The position numbers and the translations under genes were made by a program. The notes beneath the pieces are model-generated. The model saw nothing but the letters and a program-made list of their open reading frames with translations. It was not told the DNA's origin and made no database searches. 64,000 nucleotides of DNA from JAUIEH01 sp964483375 (GTDB lineage: Bacteria; Pseudomonadota; Alphaproteobacteria; Caulobacterales; Maricaulaceae), in the NCBI GenBank assembly GCA_964483375.1, contig CAZABJ010000001.1, positions 62,001-126,000 on the forward strand, read 5' to 3'. Below are positions 8,160 through 17,245 of this stretch, one piece after another (the stretch's first letter is position 1; the number at the start of each line of letters is the position of its first letter).

Positions 8160-10334
8160 ATGTCGATCAACGGCGTATTGAGCAACGCGCTGTCTGGGCT
8201 TCAGGCGAGCCAGGCCGGCATGAACGCGACCTCCAACAACATTTCAAACGTCAACACGCCGGGCTATGCGCGTCAGGCCGTCGATCAATCCGCGCGCGCG
8301 CTCGATGGGCGCGGCGCCGGGGTGTCGGTGGACGGCGTCCGGCGGATCACCGACCAGTATCTTACCCACGCCTCGCTGCAAGCGAAGGCCGGCGCCGCCG
8401 AAGAACAGGTGCGCTTCGAAATCCTCGACCGGGCCCAGGCCGCCTTTGGCGATCCCACCGACGCGGGCTCCTTGTTCTCACGCATCGACGAAATGTTCGC
8501 CGGCTTCGCCGAAGCCGCAGGCGATCCGTCCAGCGTGGTGCGGCGGGCCTCGTCCGTTTCCGACGTGGACCTCGCCCTCGCGGAATTCGAACGCATCGGG
8601 GAGGAAATCCAAACCCTGCGGGGGGAGACCGACGCCCGGATCGCCGCCACCGTCGACCGGATCAATGCGCTGTTGGAAGACGTGGTCGATCTGAACGCCG
8701 ACGTGCAGCGCGGCGCAATTGCGGGCGACGCGACGGGCGCGGAGAACGCGCTCGCGCAGGTGCTCGACGAGCTGTCCTCGCTCATAGACGTCCGGACCAT
8801 TCCAAAGGAAGGCGGCGCGGTGGAGGTTCGCACCACCGACGGCCTGCTTCTGGCGGGCCAAAGCGCGACGCAGCTGCAATATGCGAGCGTTGGGTCGTCC
8901 GCGCCTGGCTTCGCCTATCCGACAATTCAGGCCCAAATTGACGGCGGACCGGGCTTTGAACTCGACAGCCGGCTGGGCGCGGGCGAGCTCAAAGCGCTGA
9001 TTGAGATGCGCGACGAAGCCCTGCCTGAGCTCGCGCTGCAACTTGGCGAATTCGCCGGCAAAACCGTCGACGTGCTGAACCAAGCCCATAACGACGGGAC
9101 CGCCTATCCGCCGCCGAGCGGCCTTCAGGGCCGCAACACCGGCTTAACCTCCACCGACGGGCACAATTTCACCGGACTGGTCCGGCTCGCCGTGCTGACG
9201 CCGACGGGCGACTACACTGACCAAATCGACGTCAATTTCGACACCGGCGACATCTCGCGCAATGGCGTGGTCGTGGCCGCGACCGGCGCTACGATGGCGA
9301 CGCTGGAAGCGGGACTGAACACGGCGCTGAACGCGGCGGGCGCCGGCGGCTCGGCCACTTTTGCGAGCGGCAGGTTGGCGCTCACCGCGCCGAATGGCCA
9401 TGGCGTGGCTATCGTGCCGGACGCCAAAGGCCCGCCGACCCCGCTTGAGCCTGATGGGGCGGCGCTGCCTGAGGCGGCGCGGGCGGGACGGAGTTTCGGG
9501 CATTTCTTTGGTTTGAACGACTTGGTCTCAACGCCGAAGCCCGCCTTCTTTGAGACAGGCGTCGCGGCGGGAGACCAGCACCGCTTCACGGCGGGCCAGA
9601 CCATCGAATTCAAGCTCACAGACGCCAAGGGCGGGCATATCGCCGACATCACCTACACCGTCGCAGGCGCCACCTTCGGCGATATCGAAGCAGGCCTTGA
9701 CGCAGCGTTTTCCGGCTTCGGCGATTTCAGCCTTGATGGGAACGGTGCGGTCGGCTTCTCCGCCAATGCGGCCTACGCAGGGGCGACCTTGCATGTGGTG
9801 GACGATCAAACCGCACGCGCGGAATCGGGGATGGCGTTCACCGACATGTTCGGCGTGGGCGATGCGGCGCGTGCAGGCCGTTCGACCGGAGCCGTCGTGC
9901 GCGCTGACATCGCCGCGGACCCCGCGCGCCTCGCCTTCGGCATGGTCGCCCAAGAGGACCGCTCCACAGGCGTTGGGTCTTGGGTCGCCTTGGGACCGGG
10001 CGACGGCGTGGGCGCGCAAGGGCTGCAGGCGGCGAATTTGGAGCGGACCACATTCGCTGCGGCAGGCGCGTTGCCGGCGGTGACCTCCACCCTGACCGAC
10101 TACGCCGCGCGCATCGCGAGCGATGCTGGCCGACGGGCCTCCACCGCCGAACGCACCCGCGACGCCGCTGAAACGTTGCGCGCCGAGGCCGATGCGCGTC
10201 GCGCAGGCGTCGAGGGCGTGAACATTGATGAGGAGCTGGTGAAACTCACCGCCTATCAGCAGAGCTTCAACGCCTCCGCCCGCCTTATCCAAGCCGCTCA
10301 AGAAATGAGCGAAACGCTACTCAGCCTGATTTAA
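8160..10334 (+). CDS. flgK: Flagellar hook-associated protein FlgK
   Basis: 724 residues. FlgK (HAP1) is the first junction protein between hook and filament. The N-terminal signature is clear: MSINGVLSNALSGLQASQAG, then NATSNNISNVNTPGYARQ, and the C-terminus NIDEELVKLTAYQQSFNASA is the matching terminal helix. The frame is open upstream to 8019, but the family begins at this ATG and CGGAG precedes it. The protein is longer than many FlgK (about 550-650); the extra length is in the variable exposed middle, where two stretches with similar pattern (around residues 360-420 and 470-540) suggest an inserted repeat. flgL follows after 12 bases. Confidence 0.95.
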   Translation: MSINGVLSNALSGLQASQAGMNATSNNISNVNTPGYARQAVDQSARALDGRGAGVSVDGVRRITDQYLTHASLQAKAGAAEEQVRFEILDRAQAAFGDPTDAGSLFSRIDEMFAGFAEAAGDPSSVVRRASSVSDVDLALAEFERIGEEIQTLRGETDARIAATVDRINALLEDVVDLNADVQRGAIAGDATGAENALAQVLDELSSLIDVRTIPKEGGAVEVRTTDGLLLAGQSATQLQYASVGSSAPGFAYPTIQAQIDGGPGFELDSRLGAGELKALIEMRDEALPELALQLGEFAGKTVDVLNQAHNDGTAYPPPSGLQGRNTGLTSTDGHNFTGLVRLAVLTPTGDYTDQIDVNFDTGDISRNGVVVAATGATMATLEAGLNTALNAAGAGGSATFASGRLALTAPNGHGVAIVPDAKGPPTPLEPDGAALPEAARAGRSFGHFFGLNDLVSTPKPAFFETGVAAGDQHRFTAGQTIEFKLTDAKGGHIADITYTVAGATFGDIEAGLDAAFSGFGDFSLDGNGAVGFSANAAYAGATLHVVDDQTARAESGMAFTDMFGVGDAARAGRSTGAVVRADIAADPARLAFGMVAQEDRSTGVGSWVALGPGDGVGAQGLQAANLERTTFAAAGALPAVTSTLTDYAARIASDAGRRASTAERTRDAAETLRAEADARRAGVEGVNIDEELVKLTAYQQSFNASARLIQAAQEMSETLLSLI

Positions 10335-10346
10335 CGAGCGAAGATC

Positions 10347-11267
10347 ATGCGCATCGCGACCAGCTTCATTCACCAGACCGCCAATAACGACATTCAGCGC
10401 GCGCAGTTCGACCTGTTCACCGCGCAACGCCAGGCGGGCACGGAAAAGAAGGCGCACGACCTCAAGGGCTTTGAAGGCGACGCCCAGGCGCTCATCACCG
10501 CGCGAAGCTATCTCTCCAAGACCCAAGCCTATGGCGACGTGTCCGCCGAACTCGGCGCGCGTTTGGCGACCCAAGACCTCGCCCTGGGATCCGCGGCCCA
10601 AGCCGCTCAAGACGTGCGCTTGGCCCTGACCGACGCGGTCGGATTGGACAAAGGCGTGGAGTTGATGCCGCGGGTGAAAGCGGCGTTCGCCACCGCACTG
10701 AGCGCGGTCAACATGACCCATGCGGGCAAATATGTTTTCGGCGGCGTGCGGGACGACCAGCCGCCGCTGAATGTGGGGTCGTTGGAGGAGCTGGCCGACA
10801 CCGGCTCCACGACCGCCGTCGTGCAAAGCGCCGACCGCAAAGCCAGCGCCCAGATCGACGAACGAACCGTGGTGGATGTCGCGCCAGTGGCCGGAGACTT
10901 CGCCGTCGATCTGTTCGAGGCGATGCGGCGCATTGAAGAGCTCGACCGCACGATCGGTCCCTTCGGCGAGGAGTTGACCGCGGGTCAGCGCACCAATTTG
11001 GAAGCCGAAATCGCCGCGCTCGCTACGGTGGTCGAAGGGCTGCACGGGGTGCAGGCCGCAAATGGCGGGGTGCAGTCGCAGGTGGAGACGTTGTCGAGCC
11101 GACGCCAAGAGCAAGAGAACTATTTCGAGCGCTATGTGGGCGAGCTCGAAAACGTGAATCTCGCCGAGGTCGCGTCCGACATCACCCAGGCGCAGCTCCG
11201 CCTCGAAGCGGCCGCCCAGGTGTATGGCGCGGTGCGGGAGTCCAGCTTGCTGAACCTGCTGCGATAG
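10347..11267 (+). CDS. flgL: Flagellar hook-associated protein FlgL
   Basis: 306 residues. FlgL (HAP3) is the second junction protein, placed between FlgK and flagellin, and is flagellin-like. The N-terminus MRIATSFIHQTANNDIQRAQ and the C-terminus ENVNLAEVASDITQAQLRLE, with SSLLNLLR at the very end, are the conserved helical D0/D1 parts. The middle shows GKYVFGGVRDDQPPLN, a FlgL feature. It is the second gene of a flgK-flgL operon, with GAGCGAAG before its start. No flagellin gene is in the window. Confidence 0.94.
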   Translation: MRIATSFIHQTANNDIQRAQFDLFTAQRQAGTEKKAHDLKGFEGDAQALITARSYLSKTQAYGDVSAELGARLATQDLALGSAAQAAQDVRLALTDAVGLDKGVELMPRVKAAFATALSAVNMTHAGKYVFGGVRDDQPPLNVGSLEELADTGSTTAVVQSADRKASAQIDERTVVDVAPVAGDFAVDLFEAMRRIEELDRTIGPFGEELTAGQRTNLEAEIAALATVVEGLHGVQAANGGVQSQVETLSSRRQEQENYFERYVGELENVNLAEVASDITQAQLRLEAAAQVYGAVRESSLLNLLR

Positions 11268-11368
11268 GGCTTCCGATCATTGTCGCCGCCGGACGCGACG
11301 GTATCTTTTGAGCCGCCTCGTATTCGTCACATCCCTGTCCTACATTGAGCGCTCCTCAAAACCGTTTG

Positions 11369-11389
11369 CTGCGGGCCTTGACCCCGCAG
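11369..11389 (+). other. Hairpin abutting the mnmA ribosome binding site
   Basis: CTGCGGG and CCCGCAG form a 7-base perfect stem with a 7-base loop. The right arm ends on the first base of the GGGAG ribosome binding site of mnmA, so folding would limit access to it. It could also be chance in GC-rich DNA. Confidence 0.35.
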
Positions 11390-11396
11390 GGAGCTG

Positions 11397-12599
11397 ATGA
11401 TGACGCACCTGACGCCCCAATGGGGCGATGCGCCCGCGCGCGCGCCGACAGATTTCGACATTGATTTGGGCCTGCCGGGCCCGCGGGCGGAGACGCGCGT
11501 GGTCGCGGCCATGTCCGGGGGCGTGGATTCCTCAGTCACCGCGGCGCTGTTGAAGCGGTCGGGCTATGACGTGGTGGGCGTCACCCTGCAGCTCTATGAC
11601 CATGGCGCAGCGGTGCAAAAGAAAGGCGCCTGCTGCGCGGGCCAAGATATTCACGACGCCCGCCGGGTCGCAGACGCCATCGGCATTCCCCATTACGTGC
11701 TCGATTATGAAAGCCGTTTTCGGGCCTCGGTGATCGACGATTTCGTCGACACCTATCTGGCCGGGCAAACGCCCATCCCCTGCGTGCGCTGCAATCAAAC
11801 GGTAAAGTTCCGCGACCTGTTGGACACGGCGAAGGACCTTGGCGCGGCGTGTTTGGCGACCGGTCATTACATCCGGCGGGTGGAAGGCGCGCATGGCGCG
11901 GAGCTTCATCGCGCCGTCGATCCTGATCGCGACCAAAGCTACTTCTTGTTCGCCACCACCCGCGCGCAGCTTGATTTTCTGCGCTTTCCCCTTGGCGAGA
12001 TGAAGAAGGACGCCGTACGCGCGCTCGCGGCGGACCTGGGCCTGGTCGTGGCGGATAAGCCCGACAGCCAAGACATCTGCTTCGTGCCGACGGGAAAATA
12101 CGCCGGCGTGATCGAAAAACTCCGTCCCGACGCCGCCGAACCCGGCGATATCGTCCATGTCGACGGCACGGTCTTGGGCCGCCATGACGGGGTCATCCAT
12201 TTCACCGTAGGCCAACGTCGCGGGCTCGGCGTGGCGGCGGGCGAGCCCTTGTTCGTGATCAAAATCGACGCCGACGCCAAACGCGTGGTCGTGGGGCCGC
12301 GCGAGGCGTTGAAAGTCCGCCGCATCCTGCTTTCGGAAGTCAACTGGCTGGGCGACGGCGTGGTGGACGCCGCCGCCTTGGACGGTCGCCCCGTGCGGGT
12401 GCGCGTGCGCTCTACCCGTCCGCCTGCGCCGGCGCGTTTGGCGCAAGACGACCGCGCGCCTTTGGCGGTGGTGCTGGATGAGGGCGAAGAGGGCGTCGCC
12501 CCCGGCCAGGCTTGCGTGTTCTACGACCCCGAGACCGATGGGTCGCGGGTGTTGGGCGGCGGCTGGATCACCGGCGCGGTGGGCGCGGCGCTTTCCTAG
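11397..12599 (+). CDS. mnmA: tRNA-specific 2-thiouridylase MnmA
   Basis: 400 residues. MnmA makes the 2-thio group of the wobble uridine in tRNA-Lys, -Glu and -Gln, taking sulfur from a persulfide relay. The PP-loop SGGVDSS is at residues 40-46, the region PIPCVRCNQTVKF (about 127-138) holds the N-terminal catalytic Cys, and SQDICFVP the second catalytic Cys. C-terminal family blocks HFTVGQRRGLGV and YDPETDGSRVLGGGWI are present. The 33 residues before the PP-loop core are an extension seen in some alphaproteobacteria. A second ATG at 11400 has better spacing from GGGAG (11389-11393) and may be the true start. It overlaps the convergent ArsR gene by 4 bases. Confidence 0.96.
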   Translation: MMTHLTPQWGDAPARAPTDFDIDLGLPGPRAETRVVAAMSGGVDSSVTAALLKRSGYDVVGVTLQLYDHGAAVQKKGACCAGQDIHDARRVADAIGIPHYVLDYESRFRASVIDDFVDTYLAGQTPIPCVRCNQTVKFRDLLDTAKDLGAACLATGHYIRRVEGAHGAELHRAVDPDRDQSYFLFATTRAQLDFLRFPLGEMKKDAVRALAADLGLVVADKPDSQDICFVPTGKYAGVIEKLRPDAAEPGDIVHVDGTVLGRHDGVIHFTVGQRRGLGVAAGEPLFVIKIDADAKRVVVGPREALKVRRILLSEVNWLGDGVVDAAALDGRPVRVRVRSTRPPAPARLAQDDRAPLAVVLDEGEEGVAPGQACVFYDPETDGSRVLGGGWITGAVGAALS

Positions 12600-12913
12600 C
12601 GGAGCGTCGCGGCCAGGCGGTCGGTGCGGCCTTCCCAAAGCGCCCGTTGCCGCGCCAGCCAGGTTTCAGCGGATTCCAAGCACTCCGGCCGCAGCTCGCA
12701 AATCCGCACCCGTCCCTGCTTGCGCGTGGCGATGAGACCGCTCTCCTCCATCACCGCGAGGTGCTTGAGGAAAGACGGCAACGCCATGTCGAAGGGCTGC
12801 GCCAGGGCGCTCACGGAGGCGGGACCTGCGCTGAGCCGCGCCAGCACGGCCATCCGCGTCGGATCGGCGAGCGCGCGAAAGACAGGCGCGAGCGGCGGCA
12901 AAGAGTTATCCAT
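12596..12913 (-). CDS. ArsR-family (SdpR-like) winged-helix transcriptional regulator
   Basis: 105 residues: a compact winged-helix repressor. Visible are FRALADPTRMAVLARLSAGP, then the recognition helix region SVSALAQPFDMALPSFLKHL and the wing VMEESGLIATRKQGRVR. No metal-binding CxC is present, which places it with the SdpR/YgaV-like ArsR group often paired with an SRPBCC gene; no such partner is adjacent here. The start is the ATG at 12913, not the longer frame to 12949, because 12913 matches family N-termini and lies downstream of repeated operator-like sequence. The partner gene and inducer are unknown. Confidence 0.88.
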   Translation of the reverse strand: MDNSLPPLAPVFRALADPTRMAVLARLSAGPASVSALAQPFDMALPSFLKHLAVMEESGLIATRKQGRVRICELRPECLESAETWLARQRALWEGRTDRLAATLR

Positions 12914-12915
12914 AC

Positions 12916-12959
12916 GGCTAACTATGCTCGCCGCAATTAGTTTCGTCAATGGCTAACTA
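12916..12959 (-). promoter_or_regulatory. Repeated operator-like sequence upstream of the ArsR gene
   Basis: GGCTAACTA occurs at 12916-12924 and again at 12951-12959 (TAGTTAGCC on the gene strand). Between them TTAGTT (12937-12942) and AACTAA (12955-12960) form an inverted repeat. ArsR repressors of this group bind TTAGTTA-type half sites near their own start, so autoregulation is likely; this is inference from the pattern. Confidence 0.45.
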
Positions 12960-13082
12960 AATTGTCGGTTACCGTGTCGCATCCCGTTCATCTTCGCGAC
13001 AAAACTGTGGCCCGCAGGTTGCAGCGCCCACAAAAGAATCCCAGCCTAGGCGAATTAAGGCGGGACGGCGGCTTTACCTGTT

Positions 13083-13109
13083 AGTCACGAATCTACTCAA
13101 ATCGTGACT
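13083..13109 (+). promoter_or_regulatory. Inverted repeat in the leader of the serine hydrolase gene
   Basis: AGTCACGA (13083-13090) and TCGTGACT (13102-13109) are perfect 8-base arms 11 bases apart, ending 30 bases before the gene start. A GAATC (GANTC methylation site) overlaps the left arm at 13089-13093. It could be a regulator site or an RNA hairpin. Confidence 0.4.
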
Positions 13110-13139
13110 GCGTGGCGGGCTTTTACCGGAGGCGAGGCG

Positions 13140-14633
13140 ATGCAAGATCGATCCAAGCGATATCGCAAACCGGCTACGGTGGGCACGATGGCGAAACGAG
13201 CTGTGACTTGGCTGACATGGTCGGTGGTGATGCTGGCCGCGGCGTTGGCGGGCCGGATGGCCGCGGCGGCCCCCGCCCAGGCCCAAGTGGCCACGTCTTA
13301 TATCGGCGAGCCCATGCGCCCGGGCCCGATCACGACCGAGCTCGAACCCGATTTTGACCTCGCCTTCAGCGAAACCCCCTTCTCGTCTCAGTTCGAGTTC
13401 GGGGCGCTCGATATTCCTGCACGTCCGCGCGACGAGTATGTCGCCAGGATTAATCGCCAGCTCGATGTGGTCATGCGCTCAGGCGATTTCGTCGGCCTGG
13501 CCGTGGTCGTTTTGGACGGTCCCGAAATCGCGCTGGTTCGCACCGAGGGCGTGACGAGCGTGGACACCGGCGAAAACGTTTCCCCCGACACCTCGTTCCG
13601 GTTCGCGTCTGTTTCGAAGGGCTTCGCCTCAACTCTGGTCGGGCAGTTGGTGCAAGAAGGCCGCTTGTCCTGGGAAGACCGCGTGCATGACGCAATCCCG
13701 CGGTTTCAGCTGCGCTCGGGGACGGCGACCCAAAGCGTGACGTGGGAACACATTCTCTCCCAGCGCGTCGGCCTGCCCGACCATGCGTATGATAACTTCC
13801 TGGAGCGCGGCGAATCGGTCGGCGCTCTGTTGGATCGCACCGCGCGGGCGCGGCTCGAATGCATGCCGGGCAATTGCTACGGCTACCAGAACATCACGTA
13901 TTCTCTCTCCGGCGACGTCGTGGAGCAGGTCGAAGGCCGCGATTGGGACGAAGTCGTCAGCGAACGCTTGTTCGATCCGCTGGCGATGCGAACGGCTTCC
14001 GTGGGCCTGGAGGGCTTGCGGGAAAGCGAAAGCTGGGCGCGGCCGCATACGCGCCGTCGGCGGTCGCACCGCTGGCGCGCCTTTGAGCCCAATGACAACT
14101 ATTATCGCGTTGCGGCGGCCGGCGGGTTGAACGGGTCAATCATGGACTTGGCCCAGTGGGTGCGCGCGCAAATGGGCTACATGCCGCATGTGCTCAGCGC
14201 CGAGCTGCGCGAGGACCTGCACAGCCCGCGCATCGAGACCCCCGAGCAAGTCCGGCGCATGCGCTGGATGGACACGCGTTTGCGCGAGGCGCATTACGCG
14301 CTGGGATGGCGGGTGTTCGACTATTCGGGCGAACGCCTGGTGTTCCATGCCGGCGGCGTCGCGGGCTATCGGGCGTTGGTCGGCGTTCTGCCTGAGCGCA
14401 ATTTCGGTTTCGCCGTGTTGTGGAACTCTCGGACCGGCCGGGGTTGGCGGATCATGCCTATGATCCTGGACGCCTATTTGGGTTATCAAAGCGAAGACTG
14501 GTTAGGCGTGGAGGAAATCCTGGCTGAAACCTCCGGCGTTCCTGACATCAACGCCGCTTTGACCGCAGGACCCGCGGACTACCTCCCAGAATCCCGCATA
14601 CTTACCGAAGCGAGCGGGAGCGACGGTCGCTGA
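13140..14633 (+). CDS. Exported serine hydrolase, beta-lactamase (class C/AmpC-like) family
   Basis: 497 residues. A signal anchor is at about residues 20-48 (AVTWLTWSVVMLAAALAG). The penicillin-binding/beta-lactamase-like fold follows, with SVSK (157-160) as the S-x-x-K catalytic motif, YQN (249-251) as the Y-x-N motif and HAGG (403-406) in place of K-T-G, the usual pattern of EstB/DD-peptidase-like members rather than true AmpC. Substrate cannot be read from sequence: an esterase, D-aminopeptidase or peptidoglycan peptidase are all possible. The start at 13140 is chosen for GGAGG seven bases upstream; 13104 and 13188 are alternatives. Nothing nearby suggests an antibiotic-resistance cassette. 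Confidence 0.88.
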   Translation: MQDRSKRYRKPATVGTMAKRAVTWLTWSVVMLAAALAGRMAAAAPAQAQVATSYIGEPMRPGPITTELEPDFDLAFSETPFSSQFEFGALDIPARPRDEYVARINRQLDVVMRSGDFVGLAVVVLDGPEIALVRTEGVTSVDTGENVSPDTSFRFASVSKGFASTLVGQLVQEGRLSWEDRVHDAIPRFQLRSGTATQSVTWEHILSQRVGLPDHAYDNFLERGESVGALLDRTARARLECMPGNCYGYQNITYSLSGDVVEQVEGRDWDEVVSERLFDPLAMRTASVGLEGLRESESWARPHTRRRRSHRWRAFEPNDNYYRVAAAGGLNGSIMDLAQWVRAQMGYMPHVLSAELREDLHSPRIETPEQVRRMRWMDTRLREAHYALGWRVFDYSGERLVFHAGGVAGYRALVGVLPERNFGFAVLWNSRTGRGWRIMPMILDAYLGYQSEDWLGVEEILAETSGVPDINAALTAGPADYLPESRILTEASGSDGR

Positions 14634-14732
14634 CGCGCCGCCGCGCTCCTTTCAGCGATGATCGGCGTCCGCTGAGGGGCGGCGGCGGCCGCCCTTGAGG
14701 CCGATTTGGCGGCGCATCGAGAAAGGCCAGGA

Positions 14733-16175
14733 ATGTCTGCTGAGCTTGAGAGCAGAAAAGACGCCGAGCCTGACGCGCCCATCGCGGAGCTTCCCGAAAG
14801 CGTGTTCGCTTTGGGGTGGGAGGAGTGGGTCTCGCTCCCGCAACTCGGCTTGCCGGCGGTCAAAGTGAAGGTGGACACCGGCGCGCGCACCTCTGCGCTG
14901 CATGCCGACGCCATTGAGGGGTTCGGCCCTGCGGACCGTCCCAAAGTGCGCTTTGTTCTCAGGCCGGTTCCCGATGACGATCGCATCGAAATCCCGTGCT
15001 CCGCCCCGGTCAAGGATCGGCGGCTCATAACCAGTTCGAACGGCGAGAGCGAAATGCGCTTCGTCATCGAGACGCCAGTGCGGATTGGCGACCGGGAATG
15101 GATCATTGAGCTCACGCTGACCAATCGGGACAGCATGGCCTATCGCATGCTGTTGGGCCGCACCGCGATTGGGCCGGATATGGTGGTTTCGCCGACCGCG
15201 TCCTGCGTGAACGGCGAACTCGGCTATGGCGCTTACAGACGGCGCGCCGCGGCCCAGGGCGCCCAGCGGCCGTTGCGGATCGCGATCCTGACGCGAGAAC
15301 CGAAAAACTACTCGACCCGCCGTCTGCTCGAAGCCGCCGGCGATCGCGGTCACGAGGCCGAATGCGTCAACACCATCCGCTGCACCATGCCGATCAACGC
15401 TCAGGCGCCGAGCATCCATTATGACGGCAAGCCGTTGCCGCGTTTTGACGCCGTGATCCCGCGGATCGGCGCCTCCATCACCTCATATGGCTTGTCGGTC
15501 GTGCGCCAGTTCGAAGCTATGGGCGCCTATGTGCTCAACGCCTCCTCCGCCATCGCCGCCTCGCGCGACAAGCTTCACGCCCATCAGCTCTTGGCGCGCC
15601 AAGGCATCGACATGCCCGCCACCGCCTTCGCCCGCAGCCCGGCCGACATTAAAAACCTGATCGAAAGCGTCGGCGGCGCGCCTTTGGTGGTGAAGCTGTT
15701 GGAGAGCACCCATGGCCGCGGGGTGGTGCTGGCGGAAACCCGAAAAGCCGCGGAGTCCCTGGTGGACGCCTTTCGCGGTCTCGGGGCGGATTTCTTGTTG
15801 CAGGAATTTGTAAAGGAAGCGGCGGGCCAAGACGTGCGCTGCCTGGTGATCCGGGGCCGCGTCGTCGCTGCGATGCGACGAGTGGCGGCGGAAGGGGAGT
15901 TCCGCTCAAACCTCCACCGCGGCGGGGTCGCCCAATCGGTCCGGCTCACCAAAGAGGAGCGTTCCGCTGCGGTGCGCGCGGCCCGTGCGCTCGGTCTCGC
16001 CGTGGCGGGCGTGGACATATTGCGGTCAAATCAGGGGCCCAAGGTCTTGGAGGTCAACTCGTCGCCCGGTTTGGAGGGCGTGGAGAAAGCCTCGGGCAAA
16101 GACGTGGCCGGCATGATCATGGAGCATGCGGAGGTCAACGCGCGGTCTATCGGCCGGCGCTCGCGGGCGGTCTAA
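14733..16175 (+). CDS. Fusion of retropepsin-like (RimB-type) protease and RimK-type ATP-grasp glutamate ligase
   Basis: 480 residues in two parts. Residues about 22-165 are the RimK-associated retropepsin-like domain (DUF785), with the aspartic-protease-like VKVDTGARTSALHA (D48, T49, G50) and later MLLGRTAIG. From about 185 the protein is RimK-like ATP-grasp: ILTREPKNYSTRRLLEAA, PRIGASITSYGLSVVRQFEA, LVVKLLESTHGRGVVLAET and the metal-binding VLEVNSSPGLEG. RimK adds glutamates to a C-terminus such as that of ribosomal protein S6; RimB-type proteases can trim them. Fusion puts both activities in one chain. The start at 14733 has AGG upstream; the longer frame to 14706 lacks support. A phosphodiester glycosidase gene follows after 15 bases. 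Confidence 0.9.
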   Translation: MSAELESRKDAEPDAPIAELPESVFALGWEEWVSLPQLGLPAVKVKVDTGARTSALHADAIEGFGPADRPKVRFVLRPVPDDDRIEIPCSAPVKDRRLITSSNGESEMRFVIETPVRIGDREWIIELTLTNRDSMAYRMLLGRTAIGPDMVVSPTASCVNGELGYGAYRRRAAAQGAQRPLRIAILTREPKNYSTRRLLEAAGDRGHEAECVNTIRCTMPINAQAPSIHYDGKPLPRFDAVIPRIGASITSYGLSVVRQFEAMGAYVLNASSAIAASRDKLHAHQLLARQGIDMPATAFARSPADIKNLIESVGGAPLVVKLLESTHGRGVVLAETRKAAESLVDAFRGLGADFLLQEFVKEAAGQDVRCLVIRGRVVAAMRRVAAEGEFRSNLHRGGVAQSVRLTKEERSAAVRAARALGLAVAGVDILRSNQGPKVLEVNSSPGLEGVEKASGKDVAGMIMEHAEVNARSIGRRSRAV

Positions 16176-16190
16176 CGCGAAGAGGCGCTC

Positions 16191-17090
16191 ATGCGAATTG
16201 TCCCCGTAGTGTTGTGTGCGGCGAGCCTGCTGGGCGCGCCGTCCTCCGCCCAAGACGCCGATGAGGCTGAGCGCCCGCCGCGATTGACCTCAGAACAACT
16301 CCGCGCCGACTATGCTGACTGGCGCGCGCTTGAGCCGGGGTTGGAGCTGCGCGCGCTGCCGGCGCCGCAAGCCTCCCGCTTCGCCGACGAACTCATCGTC
16401 GCATTGCGCATCGATCCTGAGCGCTTCGCGTTCGTCATGCTCGCCGCGGCGGCGGAAGACGGCGTTCGTCGCTCCGCCGCGGATTGGGCCGCGCGCGACG
16501 GGCTTGTCGCCGCCACCAACGCTGGCATGTTCGAAGCCGCCCGCGCCGGCCGCCCGGTCGGGTTCGCGCGCGCCGACGGGGCGGACGTCAATCCCAGCGT
16601 AAACGCCGACAACACCGTCTTCGCCTTCGGACCGAACGAAGACGGCGCGCCCGACGCCCGTCTCATCGACCGGGAGTGCGATGATTTCGGCGCGCTTCGG
16701 GATGTCTATGACAACCTTCTTCAAAGCATCCGCATGATCAGCTGCGACGGCCGAAACGTGTGGACCCAGCAACCGCGACAGTGGAGCACCGCGGCCTTGG
16801 GCGTGGATAGCGAAGGGCGGGTGCTGTTCATCCATGTGCGCTCGCCTTACTCGGTGCATGACCTCATCACCATGCTTCAGGCCGCCCCGCTCGACCTTCA
16901 ACGCGCGATGTATTTGGAGGGCGGTCCGGAATCCACGCTATTCGCGGAGACCGACGAGGTGCGGCTAGAGCGGTTGGGCAGTTTCGAGACCCTGTTCTAC
17001 GAATCCGACGACAACGTCATGGCCTGGCCGTTGCCCAACGTCATCGGCGTACGCCGCCGGGCGGAGCAAGACGCCACAGCCGGCGAATAA
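16191..17090 (+). CDS. Exported phosphodiester glycosidase family protein (NAGPA/DUF2233)
   Basis: 299 residues. A signal peptide covers about the first 18-20 residues (VVLCAASLLGAPSSAQ). The core matches the phosphodiester glycosidase fold: GLVAATNAGMFEAARAGRPV with the Asn-Ala-Gly-Met-Phe signature, then NTVFAFGPNEDG, ALGVDSEGRVLFIHVRSPYS and the glycine block MYLEGGPESTL. In eukaryotes this fold uncovers mannose-6-phosphate; the bacterial members' substrates are mostly unknown and may be cell-wall or nucleotide sugars. It follows the RimK fusion by 15 bases and so is probably cotranscribed with it; a functional link is not evident. Confidence 0.85.
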   Translation: MRIVPVVLCAASLLGAPSSAQDADEAERPPRLTSEQLRADYADWRALEPGLELRALPAPQASRFADELIVALRIDPERFAFVMLAAAAEDGVRRSAADWAARDGLVAATNAGMFEAARAGRPVGFARADGADVNPSVNADNTVFAFGPNEDGAPDARLIDRECDDFGALRDVYDNLLQSIRMISCDGRNVWTQQPRQWSTAALGVDSEGRVLFIHVRSPYSVHDLITMLQAAPLDLQRAMYLEGGPESTLFAETDEVRLERLGSFETLFYESDDNVMAWPLPNVIGVRRRAEQDATAGE

Positions 17091-17245
17091 GCAAACCGGT
17101 TTTCCGCGCTCATGAGGACGCGCTCTTAGGCTTGCCTGGCGCGCATACAAACGCGCTCCGCTCGCTCATGAGCCGTGACGGCTTGCGCCGCGATTGCCCC
17201 CGCGCCAGGCTGGCTTGAGATTCGTTTATGAGTGAGGGGGGGCGC

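Noticed and set aside
11532..12638. 368-codon open frame antisense to mnmA
   Set aside because: mnmA motifs are complete on the plus strand; the reverse frame has no recognisable feature.
13140..14633. True class C beta-lactamase resistance gene
   Set aside because: The third motif is HAGG rather than KTG, and no ampR or mobile element is nearby; the EstB/peptidase-like group fits better.
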